Shown: positions 22,135 through 32,594 of the stretch, piece after piece
Layout of the letters: the number at the start of each line of letters is the position of its first letter
Numbering within the stretch: position 1 is the stretch's first letter
DNA from: Paralichthys olivaceus
Lineage: Eukaryota; Chordata; Actinopteri; Pleuronectiformes; Paralichthyidae
Assembly: GCF_024713975.1 (NCBI RefSeq)
Contig: NC_091094.1
Location: 22,654,501 to 22,718,500 of the forward strand
Length of the DNA: 64,000 bases
Direction of reading: 5' to 3'
The notes under the pieces: model-generated
What the model was told of the DNA's origin: nothing
Database searches by the model: none
Seen by the model: only the letters and a program-made list of their open reading frames with translations
Position numbers and translations under genes: made by a program

Positions 22135-23858
22135 GTACGTGTTTTTATCCTCTTTCTCGAGTCGCCTCGCTTGGTAGCATTAGCTTGAGGGGAGAACTAA
22201 CGGATGCTAGCCAGTGAGCTTAACTGCAACTTCCTATTTCGACTTGGCTGTGTGGTGAGGATCCGTGGATACACATGCACTCTTCGACAGAAATGATCGG
22301 CCTCCCTGGTGGAAGGTGTTCGTGAAGCTGTCTCGGTGTGAAAGGCAGCTTTAGTGGTGTTGTGGGCGCCATTAGCAGCACAGAGCTGTCAAGTGAACTC
22401 CGCTAACTCATGGCGCTAGATTAGAGCTAGCTAAAAATAGAGATTACGAAAACAGCTAAACGCAGACCGGGCTAAACGCTGATTATACGTGATGGTAATG
22501 GTTCCCAAACCCACTAAAACCAGTCCAACGACTTCCCGGGAATCAAACGTGTGCAGGTTCGATGGCTGCGTGTTTTGTCAGAAGAGACAAGGACCACTTT
22601 TAACAAACCAGATCCATGGGAAGGAGCCATACTGAGAATATGCGCCATGTAAACACACATGCACAACATGTAACAACATGAATACTTGTAATCAAATGAA
22701 ATCTGTGTCCATGCAGCCACTACAGGACCGTGTACAATAAAAACTCTCTGTTATCCCTGCGGTCTAATGCAGTGATATAGGTCTTTGCTTGTGAACAGGG
22801 CGACTAAAGGCAGACAATATGGATGCTGGTGTGTGGTAAGAGCTCGTGGTTAATATCCAGCTCATCTTTCAGAGGAAGAGGTTTGGAGCTGAAATTTGAA
22901 AAACTATCATTAGATCAAACATTAGATTAGAGTTTGTACAAAGTTCAGCAGTGCCCAAATTCCTGGAAAATCAGAAAAAGTAATTGAATTAAAAAAGAAA
23001 AAAGGATCAAGGCCTGAAGAAGTTATACAGTCATGTTACTGTATGTGATTCACTGCTATCTATGTAGATGTGTGTTATTTTCTTATGTTGACATGAGCTG
23101 TGGTTGTGAGGTCATTTATTATTGTACGCCATTCTAAGGTGCAAAATGAAACCAGGAAAATAAAAGTCTGGAAGTTCCACAGCAGCTTAACACATGTCGT
23201 CTTATACAGAGCGAGAGCTAAGTCAATTTATGAGTAATAGCAAGCCATTGCCCCCATTACCAGTTTTACCAGTTACCAGGATGATGTCGAGGAGGCTGGA
23301 TGAGCTCACCTGCAGCTCAGTATCCGTATCAACAAGCAGGAATGCAGATCCGCAAATTAATACCAGGAAAGAAGGTGGACTGCTGTGATCAAAAGTCCAA
23401 AAATAAAAGTCAAACTACAAATGGAGTTCGCTGGATGCCCACCAGTGTTCAGTTATGCTACTCACCACTAACTCATCTGTATACTTCAGTGAACTACAGT
23501 TGAGGTTTGAAGGGGACGTCTTGACCATTGTGATAGCCAGTCTATTGGAGTTTCACAAGAGGAGATGGTGTGGAAAACCATTTTAAAATACAGGACGTTG
23601 AGACTGTGTCATGCTTTCAAAAGTATCAAATTCAGATAATAGCCATCAGAAAGAAGAGCATTTGAGACACTAATTCTGGAAGTGAGAACTTCCCCATAGC
23701 ATCTCAATTTCCACAGCAAATATTACAATGTATTAAACTGGAACCTGATGCATTTGTGATTGTGTGATTTAAATGACATATGATATCTGTGTAGTAGCGT
23801 AATGTTACATTTCTCAAATTATTCTGCGAGTAAATTATCTCGGTGTGGTTCACTGAAT

Positions 23859-24078
23859 ATCAGATGTGTAAACAACGATGGCTATAGAAGTTTTTTGTTA
23901 TATTCTAAAACAAATGCAGTTGTTGACATTTTTGTTGAAACCAATGGTATAAGGGACCTCTCTATAGCTCCCAATAACCTCAGCATTAGAATACTACAGA
24001 TAAATGATAGAGTTCATGACATACTGTGAATTAGTTGTATTATCAACTGTATCTAAAATTATTCTTTGTTCTATTTTT
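23859..24078 (+). repeat. Full copy of the sequence duplicated at 21352
   Basis: The sequence runs up to the pyrimidine tract of the tfe3 exon that begins at 24087. Its weaker twin lies 2.5 kb upstream, before the tfe3 promoter. The 75-residue frame at 23802-24029 that covers part of it has no recognisable homology. Confidence 0.7.
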
Positions 24079-24120
24079 TTCTCCAGCTCCATCCTTAGAT
24101 CTGGAACGTTCTCCTTAGCC

Positions 24121-27100
24121 ATGTCATCACGTGTGTTGCTGCGGCAGCAGCTAATGCGAGAACAAGCCCAGGAGCAGGAGAGACGCGAGGCCCAGCAGCA
24201 GGCCTCTGCCTCTCAGCTCCGGGCCTCCGACTGCACTCCAGCCATCTCTGTCACACTTCCCCCAAATGCTGCCCGTCCCCCTCCAGCACAGGTGCCAGTG
24301 GAGGTGCTAAAGGTAAGCATGTTTGTATGTTCATCACCCAGTTCTTTATTTTGTGAAGTCTGATTATGTCGGAACATCTGTCCTTAATAACTGTTCAAAT
24401 GATCAGGTGCAGACCCATTTGGAGAACCCCACCAAGTACCACATCCAGCAAGCACAGAGGCAGCAGGTGAAGCAGTACCTCTCCACCACCCTGGGTAACA
24501 ATGCAGTTACTCAGACCCTGGGGTTGTCCCCTGTGCCACAGTCCAGCTCTGCTCCTGAAGTTGCCCCAATGGCCAGCAGTGCCCCCAACAGTCCCATGGC
24601 TTTGCTCAACATCGGATCCAACAAGGAGGAAGTAAGAAGATTCCTGAACATTGGTTTTAGTTCTTGTGTGTGGCTTTGGCTTTCTCCCACAGCAGATTAC
24701 ACAACCTTGTCAAAAGTTGCGTTTCTGCAAAATGACAGTGGTTATTTTTTAAGGCTTCTGCTCACTTCTTGCTAAATTGCTTTTTGTTTGTTTGCAGTGA
24801 TATGCCCAAAAGTCCCACTGTAATGATGCATGCCTTTTTTCATCATACCCTTGTTGACCTGTTGTCACAATAAGATGTTAAATACTGCACCCACTGTTTA
24901 ACCATGAAAGTCCTCCTCCTGCATGCTTTCCTGCCTTTGAAACAGGCCCCCTCAGAGCTGTTACATTGGTTTAAATCTGAAGTGTTGGTATTCAAGCTTC
25001 AATTCAGACTGTTTAAGGTTACAAAGTGTACTATTCACATACATGTAATGTTGATTACTTTAACACATTTAACCCTTAGGGCTTTACTTCCTTTTGACCA
25101 TCTGTTTTTTCTCTCATCTGCTTTATCTAGATTGACGATGTGATCGACGACATCATTAGTCTTGAATCCAGTTTTAATGACGACATCATTACGTTGATTG
25201 ACTCAGGTCTTCAGTTGCCTAGCACGGTATGCAGAACAATGTACTTCCTCTTTTAAGTTCCCTCTGGAGTTCACATCTTCTTCTGTAACTCTACAATGAC
25301 AGAATAGCACTGTCGATTTCAGGCGGCTCTGTCGCATTAACTTTTTAGACCCAGAGTGTTTTTTTTTTTTCTGTGTGGAATTCTGAAGTCGTCGGAGCAA
25401 ATATACACTTTTGGCACTCAGATACTATTCGTCACAGAAGTGCTGCCTGGGCGGGGTAAAGGCAGAGAACACAAGACGGGAGGAGCGAGACAAAGTGGAT
25501 TGTGCTCATAGAAAAGTGCACGGTAAAGCTGCCAGGTTAACAGCAGATTTTTCTGATAAGAAAGGGCTTGCCAAATTTTTTTTTTACTGTGAAACGTAAA
25601 ATGAGGATTATGGTGATGCTCTTGGAGGAAAAGAAAAAGAAGCAAATTGAGGTAAAAATGTTCCGTGACCTTTGAAATAGCACTGGGTGTTGTTGTTTGG
25701 CTGTAATATGTAGGAATTTATTGCATTTTTTAGTTTTAAAATGTAAGATTTTGTTTTTTGTGCCTCGGCTGACTTCTAATCACATAGTAGCATTTGCTTG
25801 ATGCCTCATAAATCAGTTTTGATTCTGTAATGAGGAACTGGCAGCTCTGAACAATTCAAGAGAAATAGGGAGGACATCCTTTTTTAACATGCTTCTAGTT
25901 TCATGTCATTAAGTGACCAGATATAATGTTTTAATGTGTATTTTCTGAAGCTCCCAGGAAATCTGTTGGATGTGTACCATAGCCCTGGAATGGCTGCACC
26001 CACTCTCACGGTCAGCAACTCCTGCCCTGCTGATCTTCCAAAAATTAAAAGGGAAATAACAGGTTCGGTAGCATACTTTCACAACCATACTGTATTTTTG
26101 TGTGTGAAACATTTGATTACATTTCATGGTATGAAACACTCGATTTTGTCTTTTAGATGCAGATACCAAAGCACTAATGAAAGAAAGGCAGAAGAAGGAC
26201 AACCATAACCTCAGTAAGTCAAGCTTTACCAAACATAGTTTAGATCACTATCTATGCAACAGCAGGAAGTTATACAGTTGGAACATGAGTGACATGCAGT
26301 GCTGGAACGTTACAAACATTCTGATTATGTTTTTGCTTTTTGGTTAAACTCCAGGATTATTCATCTGATCTCTTTGTTTGCTCATGTCCATGTTTAACAA
26401 ATATCAGAGTCTTGCATAGTAACAACTGATTGTCTGAGGTAAAATTGCGTGTCATTGCTTTCCCTCTCTGTCGACTCATTCTAACTTATCTACAGTCGAG
26501 CGGAGGCGCAGATTCAACATCAACGACCGTATAAAGGAGCTGGGGACGCTTATACCCAAGTCAAATGACCCGTAAGTTGTATGTGTTTTTTCAGGACACT
26601 CGTTTTCTTCATTTAAAATAGATGAAGTTGTAGTGTTTGAAATTCAGTTTTGAATCCCTACAACTGTTGTGTATTTATAAAAAGTAATCAGGTTTTCTCT
26701 CCTGGTCTTTACTGATATGGCAATGACGACAGAGAGATGCGTTGGAATAAAGGCACCATCCTGAAGGCCTCTGTGGACTACATCAGGAAGTTGCAGAAGG
26801 AGCAGCAGAGAGCCAAGGACACTGAGATGCGACAGAAAAAGCTGGAGCAAGCAAACCACAGTCTGATGTTACGCATCCAGGTCAGTAGTTATTGGTCAGC
26901 TGTGTTTCATGTCCAAGAAATACAAAAGCTATGAATTTGCCTAACTAGGTTTGAAAGATAATTTGGCTGGATTCCTTAAAGTTTTGATGTGTGGCCTTTT
27001 GAACTGAGATACACATGAACACCACAAGCACAGGTGAAACAAATTTTTTCATACTCCAGAGACGATATAGCAAATGTGTGGAGGGAACCTGCACTCTGTT

Positions 27101-28145
27101 GCAAAGAAATGTTCTACCTAGTCATTATAGCTACAGTTAGCTTGCTTCTAAACCTGCCTCAGTGCAGACTTCATGTGCTGTGATCCCTAAAATATCTTAA
27201 CCGCTCATGATTTTAGGACATTTTTAAGTACATCTCATGTATTTGTGGCTTTACCTGCAGGTGTAATGGTGTCAGATGCTAATTAGAAGGGTACACAGCG
27301 AGCACATCCTTCTGCCAAGGCTAACGCCCATCTCGGCATGTTAAAGGAAGTGAAAAAATATTCCGGGATTCAACAGACAAACAAACGGCAATGAAAACAT
27401 AATGAAAGGGGCTGGATGAGAGTCATGTCATGTACATATGGACAGTTGTTGTGCCACTAAAGGATGCATTGAAAGATTCATTCATTAAAATGTTCAATAA
27501 TATGTTTTAGTGGTAGGGCCAGATTGCTGTAAAGATTCAACTCTCATTGTTTTGTGCAGCTTTAATCAATCCTGTTTGCAAAAAAAAGAAAAGTACCTTT
27601 AATATCATGCATTTTGTAGGAAAAATGACTTTTAACATGCAAAAGGAGACTGCATCTGAATGTGAATGTGCTGCTGTTCCTTTCAGGAACTGGAAATGCA
27701 GGCAAGGCTCCATGGCCTCTCCAATTCCACCAGCATCTCCTCTGGTCTGGGCTCCGACCCCTCTCTGCTCCAGCAGCAGCCGGTCCCACAGATTGGCCAG
27801 TGTCTGCCTCTCAATGCAGGAGTAGCGTCCTCTCAGAACCTCCTCAGTCTAGGGGGCATTGGACAGCCTCTGCCTGCCTCCTTCCTGTCCCCGCCCTCCT
27901 CGGACTCTCCTGCAGGAGTCACCTTGAGCAGCCCCTTGGACATTGGCAGCCTGAGCTTCGCCGAGCTGGACGACCCCTCAGGCTCAGCGCTCTACCCTGA
28001 CGTGGGCTTGGGAGACATTCTTATGGACGACGGCTGCACCCTGTCTCCAGATAGGTTGGGGGACCCACTCTTCTCCCCTTTGTCACCAGGTGCCTCTAAA
28101 ACCAGCAGTCGCAGGAGCAGCCTTGAAATGGACGAGGACTTGTGA
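24121..28145 (+). CDS. tfe3: Transcription factor E3 (MiT family bHLH-zip)
   Basis: This activator of lysosomal, autophagy and metabolic genes binds CACGTG-type (CLEAR) sites as a dimer with its MiT relatives. It is held in the cytoplasm by mTORC1 through Rag GTPases. Coding exons are 24121-24312 (exon from 24087), 24407-24631, 25131-25226, 25951-26062, 26157-26213, 26496-26571, 26733-26880 and 27687-28145, giving 454 aa. The N-terminus [15 protein letters not shown] matches the Rag-binding segment, with S3, R4, Q10 and L11 kept. Residues 140-171 form the acidic activation segment [15 protein letters not shown]195 in SNSCPADLP corresponds to the 14-3-3-binding serine of TFEB and TFE3. The basic region [16 protein letters not shown] starts near 229, followed by the HLH and a leucine zipper to about 315. 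The Ser-rich tail [12 protein letters not shown] is typical. Human TFE3 has an extra N-terminal part that I do not find here. Confidence 0.95.
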
Positions 28146-29905
28146 TGAGCCCTGTGTAGCGGTGAGACTTTCTTCTGGGACAAGAATGTCAGGAAGTGCA
28201 GTCTATCTTAAAACAACCGTGAGTCTGTTTGTAGAACTATAGAATTGAATTTAGAAAATCCAGAATAGCTAACATATAGATCAAAAGTAACATCAGGAGA
28301 AAGTAACTTCTTGTTGAATCTTTTTTCTTTGCTATACCGACCGAATTATTCTTGTTCATATTTGGAGCAGGTCAGATAATTATTTCTAGATTTGTAAATG
28401 CAATCTTATGAAATGGAATATTGTATATAGAATAAGGCATGGACTTAGCATTAAGAAAGGATAGATTATTAAATATTTTTTAAGATTTTCCTCTGAGATT
28501 GAACAGGGATATAGAGTTTGCTTGAATTTATTACAGCACATGCTCATTTATAGGGAAGAAAGCTGTGAGGTTTCTTTTTCATGACAATAATGGCATAACA
28601 AACTTATTAAGAAATGCCAACACACAATATATGTCTTTATTTTTATTTTTTAACTGACTGGAATCAGGGTTTGTTAATAGCAGTCGCACACTCATCAATG
28701 TTGGGTTGTTTCACCAGCAGCTTCAGAAGGGATCTTTGTAAAATGGATTGGCACATTGTGAAATATTTACGGCATATTGTATATAAGAATATTTTATTTT
28801 GAGCAATTTTATTGCACCTTATTGTATGGCAGTCTATGCATTTTATGAGAGCTTTTTGTCTGTATGTATTCCTTTTACATACAGTGGACAGCTCATGTAT
28901 CTGTACTCAACATGAAGAGCAGTGGAGAATCATTTGCTGCTGCAGCTAGTTAGCCAAAGCAGGACTTCTTCCAGAGTAGCTACGGATTACATTTCAGCGT
29001 TTTATTTTTTACATATATCCACTCAGTCAGTGGAAATGCAAGACAGTGCAGAACAATTTTATCCTTTTACAATAGTACTGTAGTTCATGACATGTTTTTT
29101 TTGATACCTGAATAATAGTTTGATGAGTAGTTTCTCCTGACTAATATCTGTGTTGTCAGTAATGGTTTGTCTAAATTAACCTTGATGGTCACCAAATTAT
29201 TTTAACCTGTTTGCATGTTCAACCAAGATTGTGGCTTTTTTTTGATGATCAAAATCGATATGTCTGTTAATTGATCACAGTAGTATGAATTCAGAGGCAT
29301 TGACCTTCTTTTAAACCAACCACTAGTCTCACTGATGTAACAATAAGGTATAACTGTTTTTTGTGTCAAAACCTGCAATGCAATTATTATTCTATGAAAT
29401 TGCCACAAATGTAACAAAGGCATCTAATGTGTCAGATGCTTTAACACAACTTTATGAACGTTTGAGAAATTACCTGCATATGTGTAGTTGTTGGGTTTGT
29501 CTTTTTAACACTGATGTACTGTATTTTATTTCCAGCACAACCTCCCAAGTTTATGACACAGTTACATTTTGAACTATTCTTTGAGCTGTGGTAAAACCAG
29601 AACACATTACAAATCATAATACTCTAGATCATAGTGCTGAGTGACATCGATTGGCGTTAAGGTGACTTTAAGGAGTTGCTCTGTTACGCTAATTATGTCG
29701 TTCCCAGTCCCATAAGGTCAAGTATCTATGGTCAGCTATTTCAACTTATTCTTAATCACTCTCCATAATATTAACCATTTCTTACCCTGACGTATGTTTG
29801 AGTGCTAACACTGACTGTTAACCATAAATGTAACATTTGTGTCTTGCCCCTACAAGTTGGCTTTCAGAAGATTTTAACAAATAAATGATTCTCATTGGTC
29901 CATAC
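28146..29905 (+). other. tfe3: 3' UTR of tfe3 with poly(A) signal
   Basis: About 1.76 kb without coding sequence follows the stop. It is AT-rich and ends near an AATAAA at 29880-29885. The end lies only about 30-50 nt from the stop codon of mdfic2 on the other strand, so the two 3' UTRs should overlap. Confidence 0.6.
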
Positions 29906-29934
29906 TGGATGTGGTCTTTTTTTCACGGACGTTG

Positions 29935-31214
29935 TCAGTGGTAGAGCATTTGAGAGATTTCCATCGAGAGGTCCAGACACTCTGTTGCCTGGAGGCAGAT
30001 TTCAGAGATTGGGCATTCGCAGAGGAAACAGCGAACGCCCAGACAGCTGCAGAGGTCGCAGTGGTGGGTGACGTCCAGGAGAGGCTGTAGGGTGGCGGGC
30101 CCGCAGCCACACAGATATGAACACAACGACCAGACACACTCGCTGCACCCTCTCACAGTGGCCAACAGGCAGTCCAGTGGGTGGCAGAAGAGGCACGCCA
30201 GGAGGATAGCAGCACAGAGGTCTCACATAGGGCAGAGAGTGAGAAAGAAAAGAGGTTAGAGGAAGAAAAACCTTTCAAGAAGCAACGAGATGACACAGTT
30301 CAGGGTCCTTACCCTCTTCTTCTGGCACAGTGTGGACATTTGTGGTCTTGAGATGTTCTTGACTCCTCATCGATGTGAACACATGATCCTCATATACAGA
30401 GCAGCCCTCCACGGAGGGTGGCAGCAGGGCACAAAGAGGCTTTGGCTGCTCTTTCTCTACAAAGCTGGGGCTACAGATGGGCACCTCCCTGGACAGTCCA
30501 CCTTTCGGCTTATCGTGCAAGTTTGAGTCTACAGGGTTTTCTGCAGCAGACATAAACAAAATCAATGAATCATTAGGAAATCTGCCTTGTAAAAATCATG
30601 TGGTGGAAATAAATTATCCTAAGTATGCGCTTATGTTTTTTCACTTGATTATTACCTGTTTCAAGCTGATTAATAAAAGACTTCATTATACATGAAAGGG
30701 AAATATTGTAGTTTTTACTCCACTACAATTCTGACAGCTGCAGTTAAGATCGAGGTACATAGAAATTACATCACTTTTTTAAAAAGAAAATACACTCTTA
30801 TAAGAAACGTATAAACATTATTAATAAAGCTTCATTCCAATGTTACAATGTGCTTAACAACAAGTACATTTCAAATTTAAATTAAATTAATGCAAATAAA
30901 AAAAGAGGATTTAGGTTTCTATGGAATATAATGGATTAAGGTACTTCTTGTTTTATTTGTATTTAAAGAGAAGACCCTCAGTGGACTCTGAAAACAAGAG
31001 ACTTCAGTCAAAGCTTCTGTACAGTAAGAATAAAAAGGACCAACAGTGAAACTGCTGCCCAGCACTCACAGTATCTCTCACCTGCAGAGACGCAGTCAGC
31101 TTTAATGTGTGCCTGTAAATCGGTGGGTTTGGACTCATGGAGCTGTAGTTTGTCAACACCCCCATCCTCCACTTTTTCATTTACATCTGCACAATTCAGT
31201 TTGTCATCCATCAT
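29935..31214 (-). CDS. mdfic2: MyoD family inhibitor domain-containing protein 2
   Basis: This is a small protein with a C-terminal I-mfa domain, a cysteine-rich fold. Relatives bind and retain transcription factors, but the job of this member is not known to me. Minus-strand exons are 31214-31082, 30540-30313 and 30221-29935. All joins are phase 1 with GT-AG ends (donors GTGAGA and GTAAGG), giving 215 aa. Residues 1-120 are polar and low in homology. Residues 121-215 hold the I-mfa domain with 17 cysteines: LACLFCHPLDCLL, CSECVWSLCSYLCGCG, HCDLCSCLGVRCFLCECP and CLQATECLDL. The start is the first of two adjacent ATGs after a possible acceptor near 31226. Its place between tfe3 and cxxc1 matches fish synteny. 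It runs against both neighbours. Confidence 0.85.
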
Positions 31215-31930
31215 GGCATCATATACTTCAGGACAGAAAGAAACACAATCACTGACAAGACATGAATCGTTGATTTTTATGTTTTGTTTTCAAACAGAAA
31301 TAATTCACTCATAATGTGATGTATAAGTAAAAGAACAAGTTAATTATTCTGTGAACCACAGAACCAGAGTCAGATTCATAGCTGGGGTTTTATTGCTGTT
31401 TGTGATGAGTGGACAACTTAGAAATTGCAGGGAAGTTAATCTATTATTGATCTCCATTTTGGAAACATTAACAGTGATGAAACTTGGCACACAGCTATCC
31501 TGACAGTTATATGAGAATGTGAGATTTTGCTTTCATTAATTATTCATGTCTTGAAGCAATACTTACCTTCCAGTGACAGATTGTTTTATGAGCCCTTAAA
31601 GAGGAGGAACACATGTAGTTCATCTATCATAAGTATTTGATTACATTTTAGTATTTAATATTTGTCATTAATTAACACATTGATTTTGTATACTATAATT
31701 ATTATAGGTCATAAAAGAATAAAAGAGTATAATGAAAGTTAAATGAGTCAAACCAGATGTATTTACATGTAATGTACAGAAATCCAGAAAGTCTGCTCTG
31801 TCAATGTGTAGTTATGCACAGTAGGAGGTGGGTAAGAAATATATTGTACTTACTTTAGGTGAAGTAGGTGATGCAGCATGCAGCCTTAATCACAACACAT
31901 CCTTTCTGTGCAACAGTGGAGCTGCAACAG

Positions 31931-31980
<50 letters not shown>
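31931..31980. repeat. (CT)25 microsatellite
   Basis: A perfect CT run, followed by a C-rich stretch. On the minus strand it is a GA tract. The Arg-Glu and Leu-Ser reading frames across it are artefacts. Confidence 0.95.
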
Positions 31981-31982
<2 letters not shown>

Positions 31983-32225
31983 ATCCCACCCCCCCTTTCT
32001 TTGTTGAATGGTCCCACATTAAACTCAAATTCAAACACAATATAAGATATTAATCAAAACAAACAAATAAATAATAATAAAAAATATACAATTATTATGG
32101 TGAATAATGAAATAGATTTGATAGCACTCACAGCCCAGTTCCTTTACGCACAGTTAGACTGCAACACAGCTAAACCTAAATTGTGTCCTAAATCTAATAG
32201 TGAATAATGGTTTTATTTAATTGAT

Positions 32226-32226
32226 T

Positions 32227-32295
<69 letters not shown>
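32226..32295. repeat. (CTT)n-(ATT)n compound microsatellite
   Basis: About ten CTT units run directly into about thirteen ATT units. It lies about 300 bp before the cxxc1 start codon. Confidence 0.95.
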
Positions 32296-32296
<1 letters not shown>

Positions 32297-32350
32297 CAGG
32301 TGGAACCATAGACTGGGTGGAACGGAATGGAAACGTAATTTGATACAAAT

Positions 32351-32364
32351 CCAGCAGGTGGCGA
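32351..32364 (+). promoter_or_regulatory. CTCF-like motif upstream of cxxc1
   Basis: CCAGCAGGTGGCGA fits 13 of 14 positions of CCASYAGRKGGCRS. It lies about 235 nt before the cxxc1 ATG, between divergent genes. Binding is inferred. Confidence 0.35.
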
Positions 32365-32594
32365 AAGATGTAAAGTTGGGAGCTACTTTTTCAGAGAAGA
32401 AGAACACTGACCAATCACCAGTGACATTTGAACGAACAGCAACGAGTTTACCCGATTGTGAACGAAGCCACATCCGGTGTCAGCCTCCTTAGCATACTAT
32501 TAGCTGCCGAGCTAACATCTTGTGGGTTTTTTGTTATTTATGTTGCCTGTTTTATTTTATTTGTAGTGCGATCACAAGTGTAAGGTTCAACACC

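Larger units (their letters stand above)
31230..32300. other. Intergenic DNA between mdfic2 and cxxc1
   Basis: These two genes diverge. The left part should hold the mdfic2 promoter and perhaps a 5' untranslated exon, but no firm exon or TATA box was seen. Two simple repeats lie within, listed separately. Confidence 0.45.

Noticed and set aside
23802-24029. 75-residue open frame before the tfe3 exon as an extra coding exon
   Set aside because: It covers a sequence repeated upstream, has no homology to MiT proteins, and the exon acceptor lies after it at 24087.
31855-32053. Arg-Glu and Leu-Ser repeat proteins over the CT run
   Set aside because: Simple (CT)25 microsatellite read in different frames.
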